64,000 nt of DNA from Phycomyces nitens (GCA_022702545.1 JAHRBC010000002.1:4340001-4404000), one strand, 5' to 3'. Counted from the stretch's first letter, positions 1 to 12,597 are shown. Numbers and translations are program-made. The notes: generated by a model from the letters alone, not told the origin.

Positions 1-255
1 ACGGCTGACGACCTTGAGAAGATTAGGTTTCTTGCCAAACTCGTCCATAAAGCTTTCTTTAAATTCTTTCCAGTCATTGAAGTCTTGATCGACTACCCAG
101 TTATAAGCCCTTCCTTGGAGCCAGCTTTCTACATATTGAAGCTTGTCCGAGTCGTTCCACTTGTTGAACTTGGCACTCTGTTCAAATTTACGGAGCCACA
201 GTTCAGGATCTTTACCCTTCTTGAACTCCGGGCACTTAATCATTATAGAAGCCAT
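1..255 (-). CDS. Gag capsid-like fragment of an LTR retrotransposon (runs off the window)
   Basis: Read on the minus strand from an ATG at 253-255, the sequence is open to the window edge. It has the spacing of a retrotransposon Gag domain: a WL-x2-FE segment, a KL-x2-V-x2-WL-x-GRA-x2-W segment and a W-x2-FK-x2-F-x3-F segment. In the Ty3/gypsy family such proteins form the particle that packages the RNA. Only about 85 codons are visible, so protease and pol must lie left of the window if present. The orientation is opposite to the pol genes at 6758-9437, so it is not simply the missing front of that element unless the region was inverted. A primer-binding site lies just upstream at 331-348, which supports the start of an element rather than a random fragment. 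Confidence 0.75.
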   Translation of the reverse strand, partial: MASIMIKCPEFKKGKDPELWLRKFEQSAKFNKWNDSDKLQYVESWLQGRAYNWVVDQDFNDWKEFKESFMDEFGKKPNLLKVVSR

Positions 256-330
256 GGAGTTAAAGATCGAGCCGATACGAATTATTGTTCCTTTTGGTAT
301 GATTTTAGACTTGCAGGCTAATAATTTCGG

Positions 331-348
331 TTCTGGCAGAAGGCACCA
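331..348 (-). promoter_or_regulatory. Putative tRNA primer-binding site of the gag-bearing LTR element
   Basis: The plus strand reads TTCTGGCAGAAGGCACCA, which ends in CCA like a tRNA 3' end. On the minus strand this gives a site starting TGGTGCC, about 75 nt upstream of the gag ATG. Retrotransposons prime minus-strand DNA from such a site directly after the 5' LTR. The LTR would then begin on the plus strand at TG 352; its far end was not found. The tRNA species was not identified. Confidence 0.5.
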
Positions 349-1337
349 AAATGATACGTAACTCTTTGTTTATTATAAAAATAAAAACCAACTGAAGAAA
401 CAGTTAGATAAAAATAAAGATAAAATACTATGGATTTCCTACCGAAATAGAGATCGTTGGTTATGAAAGATTTGATGAGAATACGTATGAAAGTTAAGAA
501 GGGTGAAGAAAAGAGGAAAGTTAAAAGTTGACTAAAATATATATTGTGTGTAAATTGAAATATTGGATTTGGTAATCCTGGCAATCGTTGTACCAAATGG
601 TAATACTGCGTATAACCATTTCAATAGTATGTAAAATTCCGAGTGAAATAAAAAACAAATTCTAGAATTAAATTGAAATGTTATCTTGCATATATAAAAA
701 ACAACACATATAAGATAATGAAGTAATTCGGTGGATATAAAGCTCTGCTTTTGGACGTGTAGGCTTGTTAAACTCAAGAGTGTACAGAACTATAACTGAA
801 AGTGTTATCTTATTTCTTTTTAGTCAAACGTTACATGAATTATTTTTTCAATATCAATAAAAAAATCTATTTTTTAATAGATCAAGATGCAAACTTTTCG
901 ACTATTTTCTGCAAACTATTCACCTATTTTCTAAAGGACGTATATTTATTGGTTGTTTAATCCGTTTGACACTTTAAACACTTTCAATTGGGGGTTTATT
1001 TTATACTTCTTTATAAATAGGCCATGGAAAATAGTTTATGAATAGATTTTTATTGATAAAATATTTTTCTCATAATATACAGCCTAGTAATTTGGTCTAG
1101 ATTCATGGCTATAGCTATATTGATACTAATTTTTTTTTACCTTTTGAAACACGGGTAGAGAGAATGACTGATTCATTGACTATCATCTTGAATAACTGGA
1201 AAAGTAGTTGCTCAAACAGAGTAGACAACTAAGACTTTGAGACCGAATTTTCAGGTATACCAAACAGTATCTCAAGATAGATAATGATATAACAATCAAA
1301 AAAGGTGTACGCGTAATAGAAAAGATATCTATATTTT
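349..1337. other. AT-rich stretch without a recognised gene; presumed LTR and transposon-arm DNA
   Basis: Short open frames here have no recognisable domain. The left part should hold the LTR of the gag element. Somewhere in this stretch the left end of E1 is expected, but no CACTG(C/G)AAAA terminus is visible. No flanking gypsy pol sequence is seen on the left either. Confidence 0.5.
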
Positions 1338-1812
1338 TCTGTTAGAAAAGCAATAGGAATGACTGATTACTTACCAAGACAAACTGGTTTGTTGGATATT
1401 CCATGTCTTTGTTAAAACGCGGCAATTTTCTTTGATAAAAAGGCTGATAGTAAAGACAGAATATATTAGTATTAATAGTGATAAAATATTCGAACATACC
1501 AAGTACATTCCGTCCATTCGACTTCATCATTGTCATCTTTGGCCATTGCGATTGAAAGGAGTTGTTTTGAATCTACAAGATGAAGATTACTGATTAGCAA
1601 CAGCAATAAAAAATAGTGCGCCCATTTACCTTTTTCTTGTGCAAGCTTGAATAAAAGTGACTATAGGACACCTTTTAGATAATTGAAAAGATGTTAAAGA
1701 TTATCTTTAATTGCGTGAAAAATTTTCAAGTACTTACCAGAGAGTATAAAGGAAGCAAAAAGTAAAAAGAGAGAGAAAAAGGGAAAATCGGGAAAAAAGA
1801 ATCCATATGCAT
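1338..1812 (-). CDS. E1 arm gene: five-exon, 82-residue protein with a hydrophobic N-terminus
   Basis: On the minus strand, joining 1812-1738, 1660-1630, 1572-1500, 1443-1375 and base 1338 gives one open frame of 82 codons plus TGA. Every intron starts GT and ends AG (36-77 nt) and phases match at every junction (75, 31, 73, 69 nt exons). The ATG at 1812 begins a hydrophobic N-terminus of about 30 residues rich in F, L, S and P, like a signal or membrane segment. A polar part with an acidic DDNDEVEW stretch and three cysteines follows. I recognise no family. It starts 278 bp from the accessory gene and runs away from it, so the two may share a promoter region. The last exon is a single coding base, so the true 3' end could differ. 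Confidence 0.55.
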
Positions 1813-2089
1813 TTTTAGATTATAGTAAGCCCTAATAAATTATGAGAATAAAGGGATTATGAAAACTGTGTACCCAAGACTCTTTTTTTTTACTGTACTC
1901 CAGATATATTTTTTAAAGATATAAATACAGTCTTTTATATATATATATAATACTATTGTTCTTATTTGACACTATACCTTATACTGCAAATTATAATGTA
2001 TGTTTATGTATTCAAAGAAATATATGTTAATATATATGGATTTATTTATGCTTATTATTTTATTTTATTTTAAAAAAAATATTTAGAAA

Positions 2090-3321
2090 ATGTCTTCAAA
2101 TCAGAGAAACTCAGGACGCAAAGCCAGAGCAAACCCAACTGCTCCCATTCACCGTGTTGCTGCTGGCCGTATTAGCCAGCGTGAAATCCTTCCAAGGGCC
2201 CCCAGTCGCAGCGAGGAAAGTAGTCAAGGACAGACAGAAATGGCCACTGTCCTTGAAGACTTGAGGTTCCTCAAGTCCAGAATGGGAATGGTCTATGACA
2301 TCGCTGGCAAGACCAACCAGACCATGAGTACGTTCATGGAAGCCCATGCCAGTGGTGTCCAGAGCCAGCTCCCTCTTGGCCAAGCTGGTCCCGTTGGAAT
2401 GGCTCCTTCTGTTGGCCCCTCCAGCTCACTTGGTACCAGTGATATGAGTGCGATTGTCTTGGTATGAATATTATTATTATTTTGTTAAAAAATATTTTCT
2501 AATAAATTATATCTAGGAATTCATTAATGAGAAGATGTGGAAGAAGAACTTCACGTCTAACGATCCTGCTCTGATTGCCGAGAATGAAGGCAAACAGAAA
2601 TGGAATAAGGACAAGAAGATTAATCACCCAGACAATGTCAGGGTCATCAACTACTTGAGAGACTACATTCTCTCGCAGCCTCGTGCTGCTGGTTTTTGGC
2701 CTGGCATGGTAGTGCAAAAAATTAAAAACAATTACAAGTACTACCATCTCACTTCAAACATGAGTGAAGAGCAAGCTTCTGCCAAGAAGAGAAAGGTTCG
2801 GGCTAATACCAGGCTCGTCGAGGTTAGTATAAAGATGATTTGATATTTTTAATTTAATCTGAAAATTTTTATAGATCCACTTGCGCAGGGTGGAGGCCTA
2901 CAAACGTCACTGGAGGGCAATCGATGAGGAGATGGGCCATAAGCCTGAAAACCCTGATGAGATGGCCTATCTCCATGTCCTCCAGAAGGATGTGATGTCT
3001 GATGGTGAATCAGACATGGAAGACATTGCGCCTGGTATTAGCATGCGTGTTCTCTGTGTTGCTCGTCCCAGTTGGAGAAGCGATGAGGTAATTAATATTT
3101 TGTAGAGTGATGTGCTGATTGATGAGAAAAGACTGATAAATTTAATATAGTTGAACCGGCTTCTGGAGGTCATTGACCATCTTGCAAGAGAGGATGACCT
3201 GAGACGGTCATCAACAAAGACAAAGACAAGAATGCCCAGACAGCAAAAAACGATCAAGGAGATTCCTGCCCCAAGTCACCTGACTTTGAATTTGCCTGCC
3301 TGGGTATTCAAAAATGAATAA
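2090..3321 (+). CDS. E1 accessory protein (four exons, 353 residues)
   Basis: Exons 2090-2461, 2517-2822, 2875-3087 and 3151-3321 join in phase 0 throughout, giving 353 residues ending at TAA. The N-terminal exon is basic and low-complexity with a heptad-like stretch. Exon 2 (exactly 102 codons) has a W-x-K-D pattern and a basic end (KKRKVRAN). Exon 3 holds an acidic DVMSDGESDMED block and the family signature ARPSWRSDE; exon 4 is a basic tail. No known fold is recognised. It is tail to tail with the transposase gene, 95 bp apart, as in every sister element. By analogy with plant CACTA elements, which encode a transposase plus a DNA-binding partner, a role in binding the element's ends is plausible but is inference. 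Confidence 0.8.
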
Positions 3322-3416
3322 ATCTTTGTTTTTGTCTTTTTTACTTTTTAAACACATGATTCGCAAAACAAACTATGAAGTTATGATTAAGAACAAGAGA
3401 GATAAGATAAATATAT

Positions 3417-6400
3417 TTAGGCGGAAACCTTTCTAGGCAAAGGGACAACTAGTTTTTTGTTAATGTTACTACTAGATTTATAATCCACAATTGCAACAGG
3501 CAGGAGAATCCGATGGACAGGAAGAATGCTTTGAAAGTCAAGAGCCGAAAATTCATCCTTGTGAACCTCAATTCCTTCAGCCTCTCTGGTGGTGTCTGAT
3601 GTGGTCTTGAACCAATTTACAAAAGCAAAAGTGTGTTGACTGTCGTAGGCATTTCCACAATGCGAAGAAGAAACAGCAGGACTAAATGTGTGAACAAATA
3701 GATACTGAATCTCTCCAACATACGCGTACACTGCCTCGGTCTTTTCCTCAACAAATAATGCTTGGATGTATGACCCATTTCGACGTTTACCACTCCTTCC
3801 TTTGAATATTTGGCCCATGATGTTGATTGACGCAAGCATTTCAATCCAGTCATTGACAAAAGCGGTCGAGGCCATGGTGTCTTTGCAGCTGTTAATGTTT
3901 TTGTCCCCATGGACAACCTGGTAATACTCCACTAGACAATTGTATTCCAGTCTAGGCATTATGCTCATTGGTTTCTTTTTCAATGGCAGAGTTGATGGTG
4001 GCAAAGGCTCGTTACCGTGGACTGTTAACGATGGGTTCTCTGCAAATTCAAGGAATTCTGGCAATGAGAAGGCAGACAAATCAAGGTACGGAATTTGGGT
4101 TGAGGTGATGTCTTGATGGATGGTCAACTTGCTAAATACGTCTGAGAAGTATTGTCCACTTGGTGTGTCTAGGAAACCGCGAACAAAATCTCCCTTTCTT
4201 GTATCCTCAATGAAACTTCTCATATACGTGGCCTCAAAACCACTTCTCCTGTTGGTGTTGATGTTCTTGAGTATACTATTGTACCTCTCGAAACCAAAAA
4301 GCCAGTAACTGTAAACTGGCCCAAAGTCCAGAATGGTTTCACGAAGGTGAAGATGTAGGTGCATGTTTGGAGAGAGGAGGTCAGGCTCATACAGTTGCTC
4401 ACAACCTTTACCAAACTGCTCTAGATTATGATGCGCTTCCTCAATATCGTCCTTAGAGATACTTGGCTTTGTCAGACAACGGCAAGCATTGACAAAAAAC
4501 ATCCAGTTCTTGAATTTTGGCATTGGCAGCACGTTTTTTAACACCACGGGAGAGTACACCAAGCACCACGATTTCCACTCATCAGCTTTCATAAAGGGGA
4601 ATCCCTTTCCAATCTTCGTCCTTAATGTTGTGTAGTCTGCAGGCAACACCATCTTCTCTACCATCTTTTGCATGGCAACAAAACTCTTATCATTGATTAC
4701 TCCATCTGCAACCCATCTCTCCATCATCCTCTTGGCAGTGCCTAAGAAAAGATTATGCATTGGATCGATGATCGTGCAGCGGACAACGTCAAAGTACTGG
4801 AGACGATGCAGTTCGGACCAGCGAACACCACTGGCAACTTCAAGGCGCTGCCTCTCAGTTTGAGTGGCTGCATTTCTCCAGACCTCAGCATCCTTACGAT
4901 TATCATCTCTAGTGCGAAGGAGCCACTTTGAGAAGTCAAATCCAGAATAATCAACAGAGCTTGTGCCAGCTAACCGAGTGAACTGACGATTGCATTTATG
5001 ACAGGCGTTTGTGCTTGTATGGGATGTGAACCCACATACTTTTCTTGCGGCAGGGATGTCACAAGCAACAACAAAGAGAGCAGCGCGGATTCTCACACCA
5101 GATGGACATTGGTGGGTCTTGAGTATAATTCCCTGGTACAGTTCTTCCAATTCATCAACAAGAGGTCTAAGATAGTTATTGATTTCAGACGTCTTTGCTT
5201 CTTTGGGGCCTGGCATTAATCCAACGAGGATGACGTTCTCCTTTTTAAACCTGACATCGCGAGGAAGATTGTTTACTGCCAAGTAAATGGCACCACACAA
5301 ATATGAGACACCATCAAATGGCTGGAACCAGTCAATATTCAGTGTCAACATTAGAGAGCGGCTGTCATCAACAAAGAGGTTGCCATTGATGTCTTTAACA
5401 CTGTTCCACATCGCACCATCATACACATCAAACATCGTCTTTTCCACTTTGGGACCACGATTCCAAGAGTTGATTTGGGTTTCGAAATCGGGCCGAGAAA
5501 AGAGAGTTTGCAGAGAGTGTTTGATTGACTGGTACACATACGACTTCTTTGGGATTGTGGACGAACTGGACTTGAACAAGCTATGGCCACACAAGGCGCT
5601 ATTTCCAAACTTGTCAAAGGTACAGAAAAGAGGTGCACCATCGTTCTCATAAATACTGTGGCATTCACCACATGCAACATATTTCTTGATGCCCTTTGTC
5701 AATGTATCCATTCCTGCCATGCTTTTTAGACCAGAGACACTTGATGGGACTCGGAAAGAATCGCCAAAAAAATCCAAGATCTTGTTTACGATTGCAATCA
5801 AGATAATTGCGCCTTCATTGACAACGTAAAAGGAAATGAACAGGGCAAGAGCCTTGACCACAAAGCCATGAATGAAACTCAATTCTGAGTTGAATTCTGA
5901 AAAATATCAACACAAAACACCTCATTAATATACAATCTATATAGATGGGTGGATTAGCATTTCAGGTACTACACAAACCTTCATTATCAAGCATCTCATC
6001 TTCACTTTCGTTATCAGAGTCAGAGTCAGAGTCACCAAACGAGCTGCATTCATCCTCTGCACCAAAAATGGCGTCAGATTCAGAAAGAGGTAGGTTTCTA
6101 ATGGGTTCTTGTACCCCCTCATGTCCTTCAATATCGTTTTCCAAGTCTGCCCAAGTGTAACAACATTGGTTTAATAAAAAAACAATAAAATTTTAAAAAT
6201 CCTTACCACCAGACTCAAAATCCATGGCCTCTACATTGTCTACGGCCTCAAAGTATTGCTCTTCATCATCAACAATTTCCATTGCTATTTAATTCAAAAA
6301 CATATTTATTATTAATTAAATAATTTACAAATCCAAATATAAAATATATCTTACATCTACCACCAAAAAAACTGTTTTTGGCATCTTCTTTAAGCATATG

Positions 6401-6505
6401 ACGCTTAAATGTTTGAGCTGTGAGAAAATCAAATCCTCCCTCTTTGTTCTTGCAAATAGAACATCTGCATTCTTTTGTTCTTGTAGATTTACGGATAGGA
6501 GCCAT
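3417..6505 (-). CDS. E1 CACTA-like transposase (four exons, 958 residues)
   Basis: Exons 6505-6355, 6284-6207, 6146-5979 and 5896-3417 join in frame. Exon 1 encodes a small Cys-rich finger (CRCSIC, then RH). Exons 2-3 are acidic (repeated S-D-S-D). Exon 4 carries the catalytic core: a C-x2-C pair near its start, LNIDWFQPFDG (first Asp), VACDIPAARK (second Asp), CHKC, IIDPMHNLFLGTAKR and FERYNS (candidate catalytic Glu). This order matches CACTA-type transposases of the Tnp2/Plavaka kind, which cut and join DNA in the nucleus. The C-terminus ends in the family motif IPLPRK. No stop or frameshift is seen. Confidence 0.88.
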
Positions 6506-6742
6506 TGTTTAATAAATAATTTAAAATGTTTTGGTTTAACAGTAAAGAAGATATACTCAGGTACAGTTTATTTGATATGATTTGAGTTTAATATTTATTT
6601 TTCATGCTACACTATTCTCTACAACCAATAAAATCTATCAAAAATATGGTTTTTTCTCTTAACTCACAAAAAATGGCCTGAGCTAGAAAATTGACCTTTA
6701 TATCCCATACCAACTGTATCAACTACACATATGGGAATCGGG

Positions 6743-6757
6743 GGTATTTTTGCAGTG
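6743..6757. repeat. Right terminal inverted repeat of E1
   Basis: The sequence GTATTTTTGCAGTG sits on the 5' side of the transposase gene. It matches the right ends of E2 (15876-15890) and E8 (62944-62958) in the last 11 bases. Gypsy coding sequence starts directly after it, fixing the boundary. Confidence 0.8.
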
Positions 6758-9437
6758 AAACACAGAATGGAATACTCCTTTGACTGTTGTCAAGAAAACG
6801 AATGGTAAAGGAGAAGTGACTGGTTATCGGGTCTGTCATGATCCCAGGCTGCTGAATTCTCTATTGAAGTCAATAGACAGAATGCCATTGCCATTGATCG
6901 GTGAGTTGTTTGAAGATTTGAAAGGTGCAAATATTTATTCAACTCTAGACTTGAAGTCTGCATTTAATTCTTTGCGGTTGAACCCAAAGGATGCGCACAA
7001 GCTTAGTTTCACGTGGCGAGGTATACAGTACAAGCCAATTGGTACAGTGTTTGGTATCAAGCATGTCAGTTCACAGTTTCAAAGGACTATGAGTATAGCT
7101 TTGGAAGGTTTATCTTTTGTAAGATTCTTTGTGGATGACATAGTATGTGCGAACAAGACGTTTGAGGAGCACAAGGTACACTTGAAGCAAGTGATCCAAA
7201 GATTAACAAAGGTCAACTTGAAGTTGAATCCAAAGAAGTGTCATTTCTTTCAGAAAGAAATATATCTGCTTGGTTTTCATATTTCACCTGAGGGTATAAC
7301 TATGGACCGCAGAAAGCTTGTTAATGTTTTGGAGTTTCCTCAACCAAGAACGGGTAAAGATATCCAGAGCTATTGTGGTTTGATCAACTACTTTAGAACA
7401 TTGATTCCAAATGTATCGGCAATAATGTCGCCACTAGATTCATTAAGGAATGAAAAGTCGATTACACATTTGTGGACTGACAAGCATCAGATTGCGTTTG
7501 TCAACTTGAAAAAAGCACTGTTGAGTGATACAGTTTTATCATATCCAGATATGAATTCTCCTTTTCGTATTAGCTGTGATGCGTCCCTAACTGGAATTGG
7601 GGCAGTGTTGCATCAGGTCATAGATGGCAAAATGAAATATATTTCGTTCGTAGCTAAGAGCTTGTCGAAAAGCGAAAGGAAATATTCAGCAACGAAAAGA
7701 GAGCTATTAGCTTTGGTATTTGCACTCAAGCGTTTTCACAAGTATATCTATGGTTCTCACTTCACCTTGTATATGGATCACAAGGCGTTGACATACCTCC
7801 ATACCCAGCGTGTTGCGAATCTCATGATGATTGCATGGATGGACACGATTTTACAGTATGACTTTAAGATCGTTCATTTGCCTGGCGTTTCTAATGTACT
7901 GCCAGATGCGTTGTCGCGTTTGTCTGAAGAAACTGAAACAGGGTCAAATGAACTGGGTGGGGATAATATGCTCTAGTCCATAATGAGAAATAGTGCAGTC
8001 ACTATGGAACCGCTTCCAGATATATTGAGTGGTGAATACTTTACTCCTCCTACAGAGAATGAGAGGAATATGCTCTTAGTAGAAGAGCATTTGAAAGGTC
8101 ATTTTGGTGTAGAGGCGATACTACATGCCTTAAAGAGAAAAGATATCTATTGGACCAACTTGAAGATTCAAGCGAATGACCTAGTAAAAGCGTGTGTACA
8201 GTGTCAACGTCACAATATCACAAGAAAAGGTTATAATCCTTTAAGACCTGTAACTGCAACACTTCCTGGTGATAGTTGGGGAATAGATCTGGCTGGGCCA
8301 TTTACAACATCGACCAAAGGAAATGAATACTTGTTAGTCATGATTGACATTGCAAGCAAGTTTTATATATTGCGCGCTATACCAAATAAGGGTGCGGCAA
8401 CTATTGCTTTACAAGTACTGGACGTGATAAGCACATGGGGTCCAATGAGAAAGTTGCAGAGTGATTGTGGACGAGAGTTTGTGAACTCATTGATGACATG
8501 TATAAAAGAGAATATGGGTTTTGAACATGCATTGATATCGCAATACCATCCTAGAGCTAATGGTGCAAGTGAAAGAGCTGTCCAGGCAGCAGTGAACACC
8601 ATCAAGAAACAAATAGTTGGAAACGTCGCTGATTGGGATCAGAAGGTACCAGCTGCACAGTTGTTTTTGAACAGCAAGTATAATGCTAGGACTAAGAGTA
8701 CACCATTCTCGTTAATGTTTGGAAGGAATCCAAACGACTTCAAGGACTTTAGTAAAGAGAAGGATAGTGCGACTTCTGAACAGATTCAGAAAGAGTTGCA
8801 AGAGAAAATAAAGAGGATGACTGAGATAGTCTATCCTGCAGTGTATGAGCAAGTGAAACAAGTCACTGAGAAGCAGAAGAAGAATTTCGACAAAAGTCAT
8901 AAAATCATGGATCTAGCTCCTGGATCAATAGTCATGATTTTGGTGACAGAAAAACAGAATAAGTTGGATCCAAAGTATAAGAGATTCTATACTGTTGTCA
9001 GAAAAACTGCTGCTAATACATATGTATTGAAGAATGAAAAGGGTTTCTTAGAACCCAGAAATTATCCTCCTTCTCTGTTAAAGAAAGTCTCAGATAAGAT
9101 ATTAGAGCAAAATAACGACTTTTATGAAGTCGAAGCTATTATTGGTCATAAGAAAGATGACAAGAACAAGTATATCTACAGATGCAAATGGTTAGACTAT
9201 GATGAATCTCATGATACCTGGGAGCCAGAGGATCATTTTACGGATCCAAAATTCATCAAGGAATACTGGCAAAGAATTGGTGAAGCACCAGAAAGTATCA
9301 AGGAGATAAATAAGGCCAACAAAAGATTGTTGAAGGATATGAAAGATGCACATCAGACACCTAAAGAATATTCAGGCACAAAAAGAAAAAGAAATGCAAA
9401 ACCAGCTAATCAAAAGAGTAAACGCAGTAGATCTTAA
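6758..9437 (+). pseudogene. pol: Ty3/gypsy chromovirus pol, 5'-truncated: reverse transcriptase, RNase H, integrase, chromodomain
   Basis: The frame opens right after the E1 end with NTEWNTPLTVVKK, the start of a reverse transcriptase palm. FVDDIV is the catalytic Asp pair. RNase H follows (SCDASLTGIG, KRELLALVFAL, MDHKAL), then integrase with an H-x-H / C-x2-C zinc site (CVQCQRHN), core D (WGIDLAGP), D (QSDCGREF) and E (ANGASERA). Near the C-terminus a chromodomain runs YIYRCKWLDYDESHDTWEPE, which in chromoviruses guides integration to marked chromatin. A single TAG at 7974-7976 splits the frame between RNase H and integrase. Gag, protease and the reverse transcriptase start are missing, because E1 sits at the break. 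The copy is not autonomous. Confidence 0.92.
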
Positions 9438-9615
9438 ACAAGAGTTGTTTAAGGATCGCAGAGTACTCGTTTAAAAGATAATGTTAGACATTATACAGAT
9501 TTATACACAGGCCATGTACACAATCAAAAGGGATGAAGCTGATCACAAAAAAAAAAAAAAAAAAAAAGTGCAAGAAGAATTGGACGGTATTTAGTTAATA
9601 CCTGGGTGGGGATAA
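9438..9615 (+). other. Gypsy 3' untranslated region with A tract and polypurine tract
   Basis: A run of 21 A residues lies at 9547-9567. The purine run GGGTGGGG at 9604-9611 sits just before a TGTGGTGATCC sequence at 9616, the classic layout of a plus-strand priming site next to a 3' LTR. No further gene is seen. Confidence 0.6.
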
Positions 9616-10306
9616 TGTGGTGATCCAGCCTTATCAGTGTATATTTTACATATACAAAAGCTATAAGTGCAGATTAGCTGAGAGCTAATAAAGTACGATA
9701 AAGGAATTATAGCAATGCATCAGAATAATAGTAACACAGACGTGGAGCTCAGAAGCTTATCATATATAATATCACTGGAAAAATATACGCAAATCATGGA
9801 AATAACAGGTGTTGGTTATTGGGATATTATGTAACATAATAATGCTTGACAGCATAATATTATAGAATACCTAGCTGACATAATATTGGATTTTTGCCCA
9901 AATGGTATTGATTACTTTGTCATTATGAAAGGGAGCTTAGGTACATTATCTGTGTGCGAACCTTAATTGAAAGCCAAGTATCTGTAAAATTACAAATATA
10001 GATTACTAAAAAACCCCATTTATAAACCACCTGGATTTGAGAGAGCTGTTATTTTTTCAATACTAGGTGGTTTCGGCTGCCTATTGATTCATTCTATTTG
10101 ATCAATTGCTTCAACAACACCTGGTATTGATTGGATTTTTAAAAAAACACATTTGATATTGATTTTGTTTTGGTAGGATATAATAATTTTGTATATTTTA
10201 TTATAATATTTTTATTTGTAAAAGCACTTGCAGTAATATAATCTCTTGATCTGGACTACATGGTCTTATTCTAATAATACGTCTAATGGTTCTTGCAGAC
10301 CATATT

Positions 10307-10940
10307 TTATTTCCTACCTGAAGAACATGGATTCCGATTATATTTACCTGACCAAGTTTTATAGTCTAGTAATTGAGTAAAAGAGCACATTTTAGATTTT
10401 TTGTTATAGCATTTTATAGAGTTGAAAGGCAAGGTACTTACTTGGCAACCGGGTATTTCATTAAATGAAAGAAACAAGAGTATACTGATATAAACAAGCC
10501 AGTATATATTCATATGCTCGTAATAATGGATACATTTGGGCATGGATATACTATAATTGATATTAGAAAAATATTTTTAACAAGAGAAATAGTTGAAAAT
10601 ACATACCTTTGGCAGTTGAATAAATGGATATTTGGTTTACTAAGAGTATACAATGTAAACTGCAATCATGTTAGAGCAATGTCTTTTTTATAAATGAGAA
10701 AGTAAAGAAAGGAAGAAATACATACATGGGTGCAATAATAACTTTTTGATAAACATGGATTATAAAATGATATCATGGCAAGTCGCAGCTATTTGAAAAT
10801 ATTATGGTAAGAGACATGACCAACGTGTAAAGAATGTGATTGATAGTAATTACCTTTTGTATAAAAGAAATCTGATGTTTGGCACCCTATGTGTATATAA
10901 TGTAAGGTGCGAGAATTTTAGGTGATATACTTACATAGTG
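10307..10940 (-). pseudogene. E2 arm gene: multi-exon minus-strand unit, probably broken
   Basis: At least six exon-like blocks with GT donors and AG acceptors lie on the minus strand. Donors sit near 10934, 10857, 10724, 10612 or 10650, and 10440. The clearest exon is 10550-10443; it is open and hydrophobic (YWLVYISILLFLSFNEIPGC) and ends at a strong GTAAGT donor. A possible frame starts with an ATG formed across the first junction, but it meets a TGA in the third block (CCATGA, possibly from CGA). Position and direction match the arm genes of E1, E3, E4 and E7: divergent from the accessory gene. Exon choice is uncertain. Confidence 0.35.
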
Positions 10941-11291
10941 TTAAAGAGCAGAAAAAAGGTAAAAGAATAAAAAATAAAAATTACGATTAAAATATCTATG
11001 CCCCCTGAAATACGCATGATCATTCTCTCTTGCTTTGAAATCGGAGAGTCATGTTAGTTATACATTGAAAGTGCCCAAGAAAAAGGTTTTGGTCTATATA
11101 TTAATAAGAATTTGACTCCGTCTTGGTTTATAGACAAAGTATAATAGAGTCTCTTATATTCTTATTAATATCTACATATACTTCTTTACTCTTTCAATAA
11201 CTCTAACCACCATCTTCTTTATCATGTAAGTTCATAATGGGCTATCAAAATATATTATATATGCTGATTTATTTATTGAATAATTAAGAAA

Positions 11292-12475
11292 ATGGCACCA
11301 AGAATCAATACCGCCAGAAATGCATCTGCAAATGGATCAATGTCCAGACCATTGATTAATACTGTCAGCAATGGCCGTGTAGGACCTGTTCGTCCTTCTC
11401 TTGTTCCTAGACAAGATGTTGTTGGGGTTTCTAGAGAGGAATTTGATAACATAGTCAACCTCTTGTCCACCTTGGACAAAAAAATGACAACTATGTGCAA
11501 TGATGTCGGCACACTCAAGGATAGTGGAAGCAAAATGATGACTTCCGTGGATGGTCTTGTCTTTGATGCAATGAAGAGACAAGAAGCTCCTCAGTTGGCC
11601 GGTCCACAGGCTATCCAGAGTAGTAATTTTGAGATCCAACTGCGAGATGTTGTTGGCAATAGCAGAAACCCAAAGATCTCAGTAAATATTAAAAGTAAAC
11701 ACTGCTTGAATCATTATTAATCAATATAAACTAGAAACTCATTCGTGATCGCCTCAGAAACATGAATCTCAACACTGATGATCCCCAAACAATAAGTGAG
11801 AATGATGCAAAGATGACTTGGGATGTCAGTGTTGGGTTGTCTGATGAGGTCAACAAGAATGTGGCAGATGACTTGTTGGTGTATCTGCGTGGCCAGAGTG
11901 AGTCTGCCTTTGTTCCAACAAAAGAATTATGTGGTATGATAGTAAACAACTATTACAACTGCATGGCCAACAGCAAGCTCTCACTGGAGGGCAAAGAAGC
12001 CAAAAAAGGCAAACAGAAGAGGCAATCGCAAGACAGACGTAGGTGGCTCTATAAAAAATAAGAGAAACATAAATATATTTATCATTATATTTTTTAGCTC
12101 TTCAAGAGACGGAAGAGAACGTTTGCCAAACACAAGGCCGCCTCCATCGAAAAGTTTGGGAGAGACTACAGTGGCGTCTTTTATAGAGATGTCATGTCTG
12201 ATGACGAAAGTGATACAGACACAACTGTAACAGTGCTTCGCCCAAGCTGGCAAAGTGATGAGGTAGCTATAACATATATTTCCACTTTTATTATATGTTT
12301 AACAAAGAAAATATTTGGATAGTTGAATGAGTTCTTTGACTTTCTCGATACTCTTGCAATAAGTGATTTGGGAAAGAGAGCAGGCCAGCTGAAGGCTCGC
12401 CATCACATAGTTGTATCAAAAGCAATTCCTCGTGGCTTAGTAGCCAAAATGCCCGCGTGGACAAAACGTGAATAA
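11292..12475 (+). pseudogene. E2 accessory gene, frameshifted in exon 2
   Basis: Exons 11292-11681, 11735-12038, 12098-12262 and 12323-12475 correspond one to one with the intact E8 gene. Shared parts include WDVSVGL, the NNYYN motif, a basic FKRRKRTF start of exon 3, DVMSDDESDTD and the RPSWQSDE signature, and the tail RGLVAK. Exon 2 is 304 nt rather than the 306 nt found in E1, E4, E7 and E8. Compared with E8, two bases are missing in the Lys-rich region near 12000-12030, which shifts the frame before the splice. The encoded protein is therefore probably truncated. Confidence 0.72.
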
Positions 12476-12597
12476 ACAATTACTTGCATCTCTCATTCCT
12501 ATACTTTCATTAATATTGTTTTGAATACACAAGTATTGTATGTTTTATATAAGATAGTGAAAGATAATAATAATAATAATAAAAAAGAAAAAGAAGT

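Larger units (their letters stand above)
1338..6757. mobile_element. E1: CACTA-like three-gene transposon (left end not found)
   Basis: It holds a four-exon accessory gene (+) and a four-exon transposase gene (-), tail to tail, plus a five-exon small gene in the left arm. The right end is TTTTTGCAGTG at 6747-6757, matching the ends of E2 and E8. It abuts gypsy pol: codons for N-T-E-W-N-T-P follow immediately, so E1 inserted into a reverse transcriptase gene. The left coordinate given is only the stop of the arm gene, not a mapped end. All three genes are open, so if a left end exists the copy could have been functional recently. Confidence 0.8.

Noticed and set aside
1192..1205. Possible left end of E1 (AACTGGAAAAG)
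   Set aside because: The first C is missing, flanking triplets do not match the right side, and no gypsy pol sequence lies to the left.
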